This document shows, piece by piece, positions 13,352 through 28,300 of a stretch of DNA of 64,000 bases (position 1 is its first letter; the number at the start of each line of letters is the position of its first letter). The DNA comes from Nematostella vectensis (taxonomy: Eukaryota; Cnidaria; Anthozoa; Actiniaria; Edwardsiidae): assembly GCF_932526225.1 (NCBI RefSeq), contig NC_064037.1, positions 12,010,203-12,074,202 on the forward strand, given 5' to 3'. The translations under genes were made by a program, and so were the position numbers. The notes under the pieces are model-generated. The model had not been told where the DNA came from. It did no database searches and was given only the letters and a program-made list of their open reading frames with translations.

Positions 13352-16300
13352 ATGGCTGAGAGCCATGACGTTTACAAATCGACGAACTCGGCAGCTACAA
13401 CAAGCGGAGAAGATATGAAAACCGAAAGCAGTACAACATTGTACAGTGAAAGTTCTTCCGTTGATGAAAGATCACCGTCCGACTCGGATTCGCCTAGAAA
13501 TACTCCCCCGTCGCGAAGGTAAGATCATTAGCGTGAAATATAAAATCCTTTACAGGTTTCTAATAAAGTTCCAGCTGATTTAATATAGCTACTGTTTAGG
13601 CTAAACAAATTAAAACGTATGCGAGCGGACACGCGATTTCCTGCTCAAGCCGCGATTTGTTAAATCCTGCAAGAATTTTGCTTCTTAGCTATCAAGCTGT
13701 TTAAAGATTTTTAAAAAAAACTTGTATATCTTCTGTAATAAAACCAAGAGTAAATTTTGTTTCTTATGATAACGGAATTGCTTGCTGTGCTGTTTATAGT
13801 GGAAGTTTAGCGATTGATTGCACATGTCCCTCAGCCGTGTCGGCTACAAAATTGTCTGTGAATGTAAAGTTGTAGATCTTCACTCTCTTGAATGTTTACA
13901 TACCAATAACTATGCCAAAAGGTTTCAACAAGTGGCGATAATTCCTAACAACATATCATTTTGAAAAAAAAAAGGAAATTTAAATCTATTATTCAATTTA
14001 AGTTGAGCTTTTGATTTACAACCGCTTTTTAAAAATGAAATAAAAGTAAGCTTGTTATAAGAAAGAAAGAATAAGTTTTCAAACAATCTACGTAAGTACT
14101 TTTCTATTTTAGTTTCATATCTCCATTTGCCATCTATCCAATATCAATTTGGTCTGATACTATCGTATCTTTATGCCAAAGAAATGGTGTTTATAAAAGC
14201 GTATAAAGCAAGCATATCAATATACAATAATTCATGCTGTCTGACAAGGCTGTGTAATGTGTACACAATAAGCACGCGAAATTCGACACCGTAAGAGGAA
14301 TCAAAATTCCATTTCCTGATTTCAAATGCCTGCATTGTAATTTTTGATCCTTTATTTATATAGCGCAATGTTTATATGCATCATGCATAACACATTACCG
14401 CGACATATCAATTTATATTCCTACGGAATACAGCGTTATTGAAAGGATATGCTCAGAGAAAATTGTACTATATTAAGTAACGTGTATAATTTCTAATAGT
14501 AATACTAGTAAGCTTATTTCCGTGAAACAATGTAACTTAATTTTTTTTTTCAAAGCATGATTAAATTTGCATTACATCTCGCCAAATATTTAATGGAATT
14601 ATGCTGACAAAATGTTTAATCAAACAAAGGGATTAATCGTTTTCGAACGATTTAAACTTTTGCAAATGCTCGGGATAACATATCCGATTGCTAATGAAAA
14701 AAAATTAAACTAGCTGAACCTGTTTTTTCTCTAAAAATAAAGAAATAAAAAGAATAGAAGCTATCGGTCGCAATGTTTGGCTTTAAGTATTTCATACAAA
14801 ATTGTTGATTTTACTTATAATACCTGCTTGATGACGATGATGTCATTGACCACAGCATTTCATGACTAGAATGAATAATTGATAAATAGGACAAAGTGCT
14901 CACTGTGAAAATATTATGTGACGCGCCATTGTTTGAAACCATGTTATAAATTGAATATAGGAGAAAAAAACTGGTATAAAGCTTTTGATTTTTTTTTAGT
15001 GTTTGACCTCTTCGATTTTTTTTTCATGAGTAATGCAAACAATATATTTGTTGTCAAATACACGTCATTACTGTTAAGAAAACTACATTTATTATAGTAC
15101 AATATACTTAATGGATTGTGAAAATGTGTTAATTTGCTGATTACTAAACAATACAGCATTCTCATTTTCAAGTGCTTTTTTGTAAAAGATTTAAATTACC
15201 ATAACAACAGTCATGTAACTGTGATGCACACAATACAATTTAGTGGTTGGTTTTTGTCTTGTCTTGGTAAATCCCAAGGTAAAGGCGAAATTGATTTGCT
15301 GTAATGTTATGAGTATTGTTATCAGTTTTAAAATTTGTCCCTCAGCATCATTTGAAGGTGAACTACAATAATCCTCACAAATTAAGCTTTGCTCCCAAAA
15401 AAAAGGTGTATTGTTTGGTTTGTTTTCTTTCCTAGTGCAAATAAGTACAAATGATGGATCAAATCTTTTGTCATGATTTTGATTGTTTCTGACTGTAAGT
15501 TAGGAAAAAAACAGTTGCTGGGGCATAAGATCCAGGATTTTAAAAATTTCTTTATACTGTACATAATTTTTGCTCCAACGTTTTAATGTATTTTTTCTAA
15601 AATGTTCAGGGGTGGATTATGGATTTTTAAAAGAGAGAACACCAACATGTGGATGGGGGCAACAATATAAATCATTTGTCAGGAAGTGTTATGGAATCTA
15701 AGCTTAAATACATTTCTGATGGTGACAGTGATTTTATGGGAGTCCATCCCCAAGGTCTAAGCTCTTGCCAAATAAAAAAAACAACTTTCATAACTTTTTG
15801 TGTTTCTAATAACTTCCTGTCTGTTTGGCCACCAACTTGCTTTTCACTTGCTCGCAATTGAATTCAAACATTTTGATTTTAAAGCCATGTTTCTTTACAT
15901 GTATTTGCACATTTCATTTCAGAGAACAATGCATTGCTCACAGATTCTTGGAAGCGAATATTGATCATATTAGAGATATTTGTTTTATTCCCTCTTTGCA
16001 GCCAGGCAAGTGAGACTTCATCTAGTCGCCCCTCATCTTTCCATTCTGGACTTTCATCAAGATCTACCACTGAGAGTGAACTAGAAGGTCATGGGGCAGA
16101 CAACATACGTGTTGTTGTAAGGTATGAATAAACAATAGGCAGGGGTGCAGCTATGGAAGGGGCATATGAGCCCATCCCTAATCATTGGTTTGCCTGGAAA
16201 TATGGCTTTAAAAAGCACTCCTAAATCTCTCATACCCTCAGTAGGAAAGTCATGGATAAAAAAAAGAATTCTGCATCAAAAAAGGACTGGGGTATTGGGA

Positions 16301-19300
16301 ACTGTTTAGGGATCCTTGGGAGCTCAGGCTAACAATCTTGGTCTTATTGGTCACTAACCTACCAGAGACTCATGGCTTAGGCTTTCAGGACCCTATGTCA
16401 GATGATAATCCATATTTTAATTTAGGTCCCAGTTGATATTGAGATTTTTGGGGTTTTCCACATTTTTTCACCATTTAGTGACCTAATGTTCTGATGGTTT
16501 TGTGTCTATATGTCTAGAGTTAGGCCACTCAACTCATCAGAAAAGGAGAAGGCTAGTAAGAATATCATCAAGCTTCCAGGAGATGGGGCTATTTGGGTAG
16601 GTAAAAATAGACATATGGTTGCAGTTTAATAAGAAAATAGTAAACTGTCACTCACGTCACTGCAATGTTATAGGAAGTTATTACGGAAATCCGATCTAGG
16701 CCAAGGGAACAAGCAGCAAGTAGGACAAGACTGTAGCAGGGGGTGGGGCACTGGGGGCACGTACCCCCCAATATTTTCAAAAATTATAAGGAAATCACCA
16801 GTAGGGGTGTGGCTGTGCCCCCCAATATTTTCTTAATGTTTCTGTATGGTGCCCCCCCTTAAACGTGGCCTCCTGCTATTGCACTGTAGGAGACTTGTAC
16901 TATGCTTAGCTACTTTTGCTAAAGGTGAGGTGGTAAAGATAATTTGAAAAGCCCTAAAAATGTTATTATTTTAAGCATGAAAGCTGATGTGCTGTTTATA
17001 GAGACTACAATTGCCCCTGGGAGCTACAAGTATATTTAACTTTGCACGATTGAGTTTTGGAGGAAATTCTTAGTTGAAAATTGTGTGCCCACATATTAGC
17101 CCAGGGAACTGGTATTAATAATGAGCTGTTTTTATTATTCCAGATTGATAATAGCTTTGGTCAGATAAAGCCATTTACTTTTAATGTTGTCCTTGCGGAA
17201 AATACCAGCCAGGCTGAGATGTTTGAGGAATGTGGGATAAAACATCTTGTTAACATGGCTCTAGAGGGGTAAGCACATGAGCTAGTGACCATTCGATAAT
17301 ATCTGAAGGGCTTAACAAAGATCAACCTGAATTTTTTTAGGTATTCTTGTACTGCTTTTGCTTTTGGTCAAACTGGATCTGGCAAAACCTTCACCATCAC
17401 TGGACCACTGGTGAGTATCGCTATGTTTCCTTCTCAGGTGTGTACCTAGGGGTATGTGTAGGGTGCGGCCCTTATTCCCACTCTTGGCTGCCAAAAAGTG
17501 TGTAATTTCTTATTAAGGATCATCGATCCTAAATCCTTTTTCCAAATAATGCCTTTGTGGAGCTTCACACAGCCGATCCCATGTATTCAGCTTCTACTGG
17601 TACATAGACATTAGTTGAAGGTTTCTTGAAAGCCCTTTAATGTGGTGCAGTGCTGGTTAGAGGGGCTACCTTGTTGGTGGGCAGCCTAGTAAATGGTTTT
17701 CCCAACATTTCCTAACCATAATGTTTTCAACTTTTTTTGCATGAGGCTGCTAGAAACAAATGTTTGCAGTAAAAGTGCTGCTATTTGCCTTTTGGCATGA
17801 TATCTGATGAGAAATGCTTTTTGGTTGACCCATCCACAGGACGGTCAGTACCAGGAAGGAGCCTTGCCAACTCCAGAGATGCAAGGACTTATAGAGAGGT
17901 AAGCGCTATGCCCATAACATTTCTAACAATCTGCTTTTTTGTGTAAAGGAGTAGAGTAAAAATCACAGAGATGTCAAGTTCATAACATGGGGAACCATCT
18001 ACTATGTTTATCAATGTAAAATGTATTTGTGAAACTTGTTTTTATTATTCCCTTTTATTATCAAAAATAGATCCACACCTTCCCCGTCTCTGCTTCCTTC
18101 CTCTTCACTTCGTTTTCCATCTCCACTTTTCTGTCCATCAACGCTGTCCTCTTCTTGTCCACTTCCTTCTCTGTCTCCACTTCCTTGTCATCCCCACTTC
18201 CTTTTCTTCTCCACTTCCTTCTCTGTCTCCACTTCCTTCTCTCCTCCACTTCCTTCTCTGTCTCCACTTCCTTCTCTGTCTCCACTTCCTTCTCTGTCTC
18301 CACTTCCTTCTCTGTCTCCACTTCCTTCTCTCCTCCACTTCTTTCTCTGTCTCCACTTCCTTCTCTCCTCCACTTCTTTCTCTGTCTCCACTTCCTTCTC
18401 TCCTCCACTTCCTACTCCCCTCCACTTCCTTCTCTGTCTCCACTTCCTTCTCTCCTCCACTTCTTTCTCTGTCTCCACTTCCTTCTCTCCTCCACTTCTT
18501 TCTCTGTCTCCACTTCCTTCTCTGTCTCCACTTCCTTCTCTGTCTCCACTTCCTTCTATGTCTCCACTTCCTTCTCTTCTCCACTTCTTTCTCTGTCTCC
18601 ACTTCCTTCTCTCCTCCACTTCTTTCTCTGTCTCCACTTCCTTCTCTCCTCCACTTCCTACTCCCCTCCACTTCCTTCTCTGTCTCCACTTCCTTTTTTG
18701 TCTCCACTTCCTTCTCTGTCTCCACTTCCTTCTCTGTCTCCACTTCCTTCTCTGTCTCCACTTCCTTCTCTGTCTCCACTTCCTTCTCTGTCTCCACTTC
18801 CATCTCTGTCTCCACTTCCATCTCTGTCTCCACTTCCTTCTCTGTATCCACTTCCATCTCTGTCTCCACTTCCATCTCTGTCTCCACTTCCTTCTCTGTC
18901 TCCACTTCCTTCTCTGTCTCCACTTCCTTTTTTGTCTCCACTTCCTTCTCTGTCTCCTCTTCCTTCTCTGTCTCCACTTCCTTCTCTGTCTCCGCTTCCT
19001 TCTCCCCTCCACTTCCTTCTCTGTCTCCACTTCCATCTCTGTATCCACTTCCTTCTCTGTCTCCACTCCCTTCTCTGTATCCACTTCCTTCTCTGTCTCC
19101 ACTTCCTTCTCTGTCTCCACTTCCATCTCTGTATCCACTTCCATCTCTGTCTCCACTTCCTGCTCTGTCTCCACTTCCATCTCTGTCTCCACTTCCATCT
19201 CTGTCTCCACTTCCTGCTCTGTCTCCACTTCCTTCTCTCTTCCACTTCCTTCTCTCTTCCACTTCCATCTCTGTCTCCACTTCCATCTCTGTCTCCACTT

Positions 19301-22300
19301 CCATCTCTGTCTCCACTTCCTTCTCTGTCTCCACTTCCTTCTCTGTCTCCACTTCCTTCTCTGTCTCCACTTCCTTCTCTGTCTCCACTTCCTTCTCTGC
19401 CTCCACTTCCTTCTCTGTCTCCACTTCCTTCTCTGTCTCCACTTGCTTCTCTGTCTCCACTTCCTTCTCTGTCTCCACTTCCTTCTCTGTCTCCACTTCC
19501 TTCTCTGTCTCCATGTCGTTCTTCGTCTCCACTTTTTCTCTGTCTCCTTCTTTGACCGTGGCAATCTTATTCTAGAACCTGTTTTTATCTCCAGGTCATT
19601 CCAGTACATGTTCCACGAAATGGAGAGAAAATCTGAAAGAATCAGTTACACTCTGAGGGCATCCTACCTAGAAGTCTACAATGAAAGGGTATTGTTTATT
19701 AGAGACCAAAACTGAAAATAAGAAATGCAGAATAGCTCCTTGTATGTTGAACAGCCAGAGGTTTTTTATTTTACTTGTAATAAACTTACTGCGACAAATG
19801 CTTGTCAACAAGTTCCATCTAGTTTCAACGAGCCTTTGTTTTGTGGTGATATGGTGTGAAAAGAAGTCTAACCAAGGATCTTGTTATACGAAAACTTCCA
19901 CCTCAATTTGATTTTGGGTCTGCAAAGGTTTATTGCTTTTACCTTATTAAATAATTTAGTTCATCAAATAACGTTAAAACACTCACCAATATTCAATAGG
20001 CATGTTGACCAATCGGATGTCGTTTTTCGGACACGTGAATAGGTTTTATACCTAGCAATACACCCAACAAATCTAAAGCACGGGGAGGGAATTGAAATCG
20101 TCTCTAGGGAAATATTGGGGTACAATAGAAAAACAATGACAGACATGAAGGATTATATAAAACCCTCATGACGTCATGAAGCTATATATAATGTTGCATC
20201 AAGCAGATTTGTCAAATAAACAACGACATACGTAAGATCACATACAGTAAACTACTTTATTCCTAGTAAATAGCATAGTTTTCAATCTACTTTCAATATA
20301 CTTTATTCCGGTAGTCTTTTTAATGACAATTCAAAAGCTATTGTTGTTGTCGTTTTCCATCTCGATTGATCAACATGCCTATTGAATATTGATGCGTGTT
20401 TTAAGCTTCGCCCTCGGGAGTTTATACCCGCGAAAACACCCCTTCTCGTGTTTTAAATAGTACTTATACTACAATGTTATACTATAAGAGTGTCTCATCT
20501 GTGCAATTTACATTGTGACTCTCTGTGGATGTGCATTACGTGATACATGCTTTTCTCAGAATGCTGAGTCATGACTCTAGAGATGTTGCATCACGTGATA
20601 CATTCTTCTCTCAGAATGCTGAGTCATGACTCTGGTGATGTTGAAGCACGTAAAACATGCTTCACTCTCAAAGTGCTGAGTCATCATTTCTTCTGTAGGT
20701 CAAAGACTTGCTGAACCCCTCCAGTGCGCATGATTCGCTGCCAGTCCGCTGGTCACGTAACCGCGGCTTCTACGTGGAAAATCTGTTTTTCGTTGAGTGT
20801 GACAATATGGACGATTTGATGGCCGTGCTGGAGGAGGGTATGTACTACACCAGATAAAACTTCATCTGTAGTTTGTTTAATGCGCGAAGTGCGGTGTTCA
20901 TGACCATACGTTGGTGTACCTCCACTGGCCACTTATAGACTGTGCCAAAAAGGTCGGGCAAAGGTTGACCTTCAAAAAGAGGATAATATAGCCGCGGGAG
21001 GGGGCGAGTTCATGGTGAGAAAATTCTGGCATCCTTCCTAACCACATTCCCTACCTCCCCACACATACATGATTTTGTTATCCACACCGTCTTCCTGAGG
21101 TACACTGAATCTCGTAGATGAAAAGAATGGTGTGAATGCTTCAATTATCTTTTGTTCCGTTTTCCATCGCTTCAAAGAGCTGTCTCAGATTTGTTGCGCA
21201 CAGATCACAGAGGGATATATATTTTGTTATATATCTTTTGACCGTTCTTTCAATAACATCTGCTTTGTTGTCTTGCCTTTTCTAGGTCTTAGGTACCGTC
21301 AGGTCGGCTCGCATATGATGAACGATCACTCAAGCAGAAGCCACACCCTTCTCACTGTCTATATCGACATTGAATTGGTAAGACCCACTGTGCCTACTAG
21401 CTGGTCACGCTAAGCTTAAATATATATAAGCTTATAAGCTTATATAACACCGTAATACATATACATATACATTGAATCCTATAAAGTTTCTTCTTTAAGG
21501 GAACTTTAATAAAGTACACCGTTTTATTTCTCGTGCGCTAACATTTGTATTAACTTTTCGCTGCTATGGTTTTAAAGACAACCTTTGGAAGCACGTGTCA
21601 AAAAGTCAATTACCCGTCCTGTCTTGAGAATCGTGTTTCTTTTCCCTTGGTCTTTCCTTGGGGGTAATTTTTAGTGTGTATAAAACATCTAAAAGAAACC
21701 ATTATTATCACCAAACTGAGGCTTGGATATATTCCCCCTGAGCTCCTGTTGGGGTAGGAAAGAGAACTCGGTTTCAGAGGTGCCCCTGTGATGCATAGGG
21801 TTAGTAAAGCTGTAAGCATTTTTACTCAGGTCGAGCATTATTACGTCTTCAATTTTTATTTGCTGTTCTTTGATTCACGATTCTCATGTCCTGATGAATG
21901 TCAAAAAAATACCGAAATGTCAGGATATCTGTTTTTGCCCTTATTTAAAATAAAATTTAAACTTTATCCGGGACCACAAGTATGTCCTTTGGGATCCAGG
22001 AACGACGCTGGTTTTGCTCCTTTTTTTCAATTGTTCCGCTAGTTTGTACAAAGCAGGGGAATAGTCTTAAACAATAAATAGTCTGTCCTTTTTGTGTGTG
22101 TGTTTTTTTTTTAGTTTTAAAGTTTCGAACACTTCTGCCGCACTATATGTTTTTTGTATGTACTGTTCTTTTTTATTATCACCCGACCTGTGTCATTTCG
22201 TACTTACTTTAAGAAATTTCTAGATAGTCTATTTAGAAAGCAGCCAAAAACTTACCGAAATAGACCCATAACATAAATACGAACATATAAGCAAAATTTG

Positions 22301-25300
22301 ATGATTGGCGAACTAAACGCTGAAGGCAGCCCAAACACCCCCTCCCCCTTCCCCAGGAAAAGGCAATCGTGCCTAAAGAGAAACTGGTTGCATTTTATCC
22401 TTAGCGTTTGATTGTGATTTTCTTATTTCAGTGTGATCCCGATGACGAATCCGGCTTCTCAATTCAGCGTCATGGAAAGCTCAGCTTTGTCGATCTCGCA
22501 GGTTGGTCCAATTAAAGATTTTACATCTATTTCAATAAGGTTGAACTCGAGAATCCATGCGTTGCAACCCACAGCGGCTCATGGGTAACGTATAAATGGC
22601 TGAATTCTGGATCCTGGTCTCTGAAATACTAAAGAATAAATATTTTACACGTATATAATACAAAATGGAGTAAGGAAACACTCGGTGTTGATCTAGTTGC
22701 TCTAAAATATACTTATTTACTTTGCAAAGGGATGCAATCGTTTGCATGGAACTTGAAAGGCTTTGTCATTTTATTTAGCTTTATTGCTTATTTGATTTTT
22801 GCGTCGTCTCCACAGTTTGTAAAAAAATATGTATCCAGGTGCTCCGCCTTTAGTCAATGGCTACATCTATGTATTCGAATAATTTGATCCAGTGTATTCC
22901 ACGCCTCAGGGGTTGCTCTTTGCCTCTTGTGCGACTGTCTCTTGTTGTCAGGGCTAAACCAAGCCGCTAATAGCGTGCTGTGTTGTTCGTTAACCGATGC
23001 GCTCAATGCATCGTTAACCAACCAATCAATCTGCTTGAGGGGTTACGGCAAGTATAGAAACGCTTCGTGAGGTTTTGTTTACGAGATCTGAATCAAAGGT
23101 TTGAATATAAGCGTGTTTATATGCTTATTGTTGTTAAACGCTGCTGTAGACATTACAACTCTACATTTTCTTTCTTAAAGTACTCAGAATCTTACCCTAG
23201 CACGTGCATTATTGTTAAAGAATCATTGATTGTTGATTGGAAACCTTTTTCCTGCAAGGTTTTTCTTTGTTCAACCCACTCTCACTCAAAACCCTTATAG
23301 AATCCAGAAAAGTTTCTTTGCCAACATATTGTTTCATATTTTCTCAAACTAGTTGAGTTTGTGTTTTGAACCAGGTTTGGTACTAATTTGATAGATTCTC
23401 TTTTATCGCGTGAGTTACAAACCATTATTTATTATAATCTAAGCTGATTCGTCACTTACTGACTCGTCGTATTTAGAATCGGATTTGATTGCTACATGGT
23501 TTATTAATAGTTTAGGCTATCAGAAATAAAGAGGGTTATGGGTTTTTTTTAATTGTTTATACATACCCATTATACTATGAAATATTGAATTTATTGTCTG
23601 CATGATGTCTTTCACTTTTCCTTTCTGATGTCCTTCAGAGCAAAAGCAAAAATAAAGCATTATTACAAAGAAAACGCTTTGTAGAATTTTTTCATTTATA
23701 GTATGTAATTTAATTAAAAACCTTTCAGTCTTCTTCACTGGATAGGGGAAATGGGAAAAAATGACTTAAAAGAAAAAATAAAATATATTAGAAAAGAGAC
23801 TTCAATGAGGAGTATACAAATAATGGGATTGGGTACAAATAATGTTTTAATTGCACTTTTTTATTTTGTTTTTGTTTCCAGGAAGTGAACGAGTAAAAGA
23901 GACGAAATCAGTTGGAGGGACTTTCGCGGAATCCCAAAACATCAACAAAAGTTTGCTCACTTTAGGTACATGGCTTCCAACTCCACAAATGTATACGTTT
24001 TTAACTTCTGCATTCATCAATATCATTTCATTTTATTCACTCTATCACCAACTTATTCACAATTTCATCTGGAAAGGTCACATACGTCTTTCCGAAGAAG
24101 CTTCTTCCCCGAAGACGCTTTAATAAAACGTAAATTTTCCGGAGTCGTAAACATGTGTTTTGTTGAATCCTTTTTAATATTCTGATTCAAGTTCTATAAC
24201 TAGGTACAGGGCCGTTGAAGGGGGTAGGGCACTGGGGGCATGTGCCCCCCAATGTTTTCGAAAATTATAAGGAAATGATCAGAAGGGCCATGGCTGTGCC
24301 CCCACCATATTTTCTTACTGTTTCTGTATTGTGCCCCCCCCCCCCCCCCTCCGTCTTACGTGGCCTGTTACGGCTCTGAAGTATTTTGATGTATTGAGAA
24401 GAATCGGAATGTCATAATAGTCTCTACTCTCCTTCTCGTGTCACTCAACGTCTGTTCTAGTCACCTGTGCAGTCCACTTCTGTCACGCAAAGCGCTTGAC
24501 AATTCGTAACATTTTTGTACACACCGGCTAACAGTATTCTACATGACCTTGACCTTTAGGTAACTGTATTTCTGCTCTGAGCGACCAGAAGAAAAGAGCT
24601 GGGCACATTCCATACAGAGACAGCAAACTCACCAAACTATTGGCTGATAGCCTGGGAGGGGATGGCGTTACGCTTATGGTATGTCACGCAACACAGTTTT
24701 TACAAGAACGTTTAATTTGAGGTGTATGCAGCCATGATATGTTATTTAGAACATTGTAACGTATAATCCTGTGAACGTGCAGATTTCTTTGCTTCAATTT
24801 TTTCCATGCGCGTTTTACATCCCCGCATACTTTGAAACGTTTCTTTTATTTTTGCGGTGTTTTTATCCAATTTCTTTCCATCCCTCCTGTTGTTATGTCG
24901 ATTATGTTATGTCGTTATGTTGCAAGCATGCACCACGCTTCACAAGCTACCGTTTCATTACAGATTGCATGTATTTCACCCTCTTCCTCTGTCGTGTCTG
25001 ACACGTTAAACACCCTTCGTTATGCGAACCGAGCCAAGAAGATTAAGAACAAGCCAGTAGTACAAATGGTATGTAGAACACTTTGCCATATGAAATTATC
25101 ATAGATAGTTATATTTTCCAGAATGATATTTAGTACAGACCTACACTGGTATATTCAACGCTATTTTTTGTTAACACAATTAAAACTGTTAAAACTGTCC
25201 CTAACCTTCAGGATCCCAAAGAACGTCTGATCATGACGCTAAAGCGCGAGATCAAGCTTCTGCGGACGGAGAATAACTACTTCCGCCAACAGGTAGTATA

Positions 25301-28300
25301 TGTCGCTTTCTACTCCTTGCACAGTTAGCACAGCGCGTTTAGGCCCCTTGGAAAGAGAAATCTGTATGGGTTTGTGGTGTCGCCCTCGCATTCTGGATTT
25401 GTCACGCTAGGCGGCGCTTGAGTCCATCTAGCATCATATGGCCTTGCGCGTGCACGTGTCATGGTGGATATACAGTGGTAATTTGTGTGATGGTGCCTTT
25501 ATTCATAATATTTATATTTGTTTTTCAGCTCGGGTTGCCAAGCAGTGAGTCTCAAACAACCATCGCCTCTGATAGCTCCAAGGAGAGCACCGATGAAAAC
25601 TCCAACAAAGTTTTATTGAAGCCAGGGTCACCTGTACAGCGGCAACCAAGTATGTGCGCAAATCTATAGTTATTTTTCAAATTATTAAATGATTTCGTGG
25701 GAGTGGCTAACCGTGGCTCTTAGAAGAGGGGGGTGACATGAATGGATCTTAGCTGGGAGAGGCTAAGGAGCTCTTAGGGGAGGGGGGTGACATGAATGGA
25801 TCTTAGCTGGGAGAGGCTAAGGAGCTCTTAGGGGAGGGGGGTGACATGAATGGATCTAAGCTGGGAGAGGCTAAGGAGCTCTTAGGGGAGGGAGGTGAAA
25901 TGAATGGATCTAAGCTGGGAGAGGCTAAGGAGCTCTTAGGGGAGGGGGGGTGACATGAATGGATCTTAGCTGGGAGAGGCTAAGGAGCTCTTAGGGGAGG
26001 GGGGTGACATGAATGGATCTAAACTGGGAGAGGCTAAGGAGCTCTTAGGGGAGGGGGTGACATGAATTTATCTTAGCTGGGGAAAAGGGTACCTAAGCGG
26101 TTACGCCTTTGCATGATGGGAACTTTGTGGGTGATATGAAATATCTTTGTTTTATTCCTACTATGTTTGTGCTATAACCCCAGGCTTTGTCTATATACAA
26201 ACCGTCATTCAACCGTGTAAACATAAAGCAAAATTAAAAACTATAAACTTAAGTGTACAATGGGAATCTCGTGTCAATAGTTTTTTGTTGTTGTTGCAGC
26301 AAAAATTGAAAGTCTCCTTCTCATCGATAATGAACGAAAAAGACTCACAACGGCAAGGTAGTGCTATAGAACCGCACAAATCCAATTTTAATAATTTTAA
26401 TTAATGTACTCTCTTTTTAACAAGAAAATTATTCACAGTGTTCCATACCAATGTTTATTATTGTTCTTTTTAGCCTGACGGCTGGTGCAAACAGTGGTCT
26501 TTACGACATGTTGCAAGAGTACATGATGGAGAATGAACTTTTAAGGTAATTCATTAAGAAACCTTTAAAAAGTTCTCGTTGTGTTTATTTTTGAAGGCCA
26601 GAATCTATCCAATTGGCGACATACACTAAGAAATTACGTGCGTTTTTGGTGGCAAACTCGCGCGCTCAAGCTTTGGCGGCAAATAACAACAAAAAGCAAC
26701 TTATTCAGCGCTTACGAATCGCAAAAAAAGTTTTTTTTGTCAGAAAGGTATTATTATCATTGAAATATTTTATTTTTTCGTCGCCATCTGGCATGACGAC
26801 TGCATATATTTCTATATTTGAGCTCGAGGACCACAAGAAGCTGGTGCCTTTAAACGTCATCGCTTGTGCATGTTTGAAGTGATCTTCTTTGCAACATCAT
26901 TTTATTATTGGGAAAAAGACGAAAAGAGAGTTTCAATGGAATTAAAAAAAACGTTTTCATCCATCAGCAAATGACATTGTTATGACAGGTTTATGGACTG
27001 TTGTTGACGCCTTATCATGTTGTGATTAAAGGACAGAGAACTCAGACCTTCACAAATCACGAGAGGAAGTGTCAAGACAACGACTGGTAAGAAAGAACAT
27101 GAAAATTAAACTAATGATTTCTTCAGGTTTTTCAACCATACCCAGAGCGACAAAAGGCTTTTTTTCCCTCTGATTCTTATGCGTTTCCTTTTTTCAGCTT
27201 GTATCTAGGGAAAACGATCGTCTTGTGAAGAAACTGGAAGATTTAGAGAGGTTTGTATTTGTTTCTTGAACAAAGATTACATTTACCCTCGTTTACACCT
27301 CAAGAGGGGTACTATAAGCTCCCTAATCATGACAGGGGGTTGGGTGAGGCTAATATAAGAAATCCCTTCTCTGTTAAGTTATGTCCCCATAAAAACATCG
27401 ACCAGTAAGTTACTCCAAATAATTTTGCAAAACGAATGCGCAAGAGAAATTGTGAGATCACCCCACTCCCAAATGCAAATTAATTGAGAAAATACTGAAT
27501 GAATGTTTTTTTTTTCTAAGAAATTTCTTCGCATCTTTCGTGAAAAGAATCCAAGTTTCTCTCCTTAGCCTTTAAACTTTTGGCTCTTGTAGGGTGTTCA
27601 GTTCTTCGCCGTCGTTCGAACGCCGCTCAGGCGTGTCTGAGGGATCTGTACCCAGTCATGATAATCACAGGAGCAACTCGCATCCCGGTAAATGATAAAT
27701 TACTCTTACGATAGCATCCCTGCTCATGACAAATGGCCCATGTGGGACAGTGTTGGACAGTATTGATACACTTGTAGTGTACTGATTACTTGTAGTGTAC
27801 TGATTACTTGTAGTGTGTCTCTTTTGTTATTGTTTTGTAATGAATACTAAAGCCTAAATAGCAAAGTTTACTCTAGGGAGAGACCGTACGCATGGAAACA
27901 AATGTTAAACCTTTACCAATTATTGATCAAATTCCAAGTAGAACATAGCCGAAATTAACAATCTTCGCCAGTGTTGAAAAACGCAATACTAGTTTCAGTA
28001 CCGCGCGGTTAAACCAGCCTTTTTATTTTAAAATAACTGCTTTTTATTTGCGAACTGTCACATTTTGGCTAAGAAATGCTAAGGGCAATGCTAAGGCTAT
28101 AATTTTCTTTATGACTGCCTCGTTATCTCCATCTTTTGTACAGTAGGGTTTTCAATGCTGTACAGTTAGTCAAAACAGCGACTGAACACAGCCTTTCGTA
28201 CCTTTACTCGAACGCGATTCAACACTACGGTTGTGTTTGTTTTCGTCAGAGCCCGCGCATACGTTATTCAGCCCTGTCAAATCCTTCCCGATTGCGCGGC

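Noticed and set aside
18004-19715. Several 195-560-codon ORFs on both strands
   Set aside because: All are produced by the stop-free 18-bp repeat; the proteins are pure Ser/Thr/Pro/Leu or Glu/Lys/Arg repeats and overlap one another in several frames.
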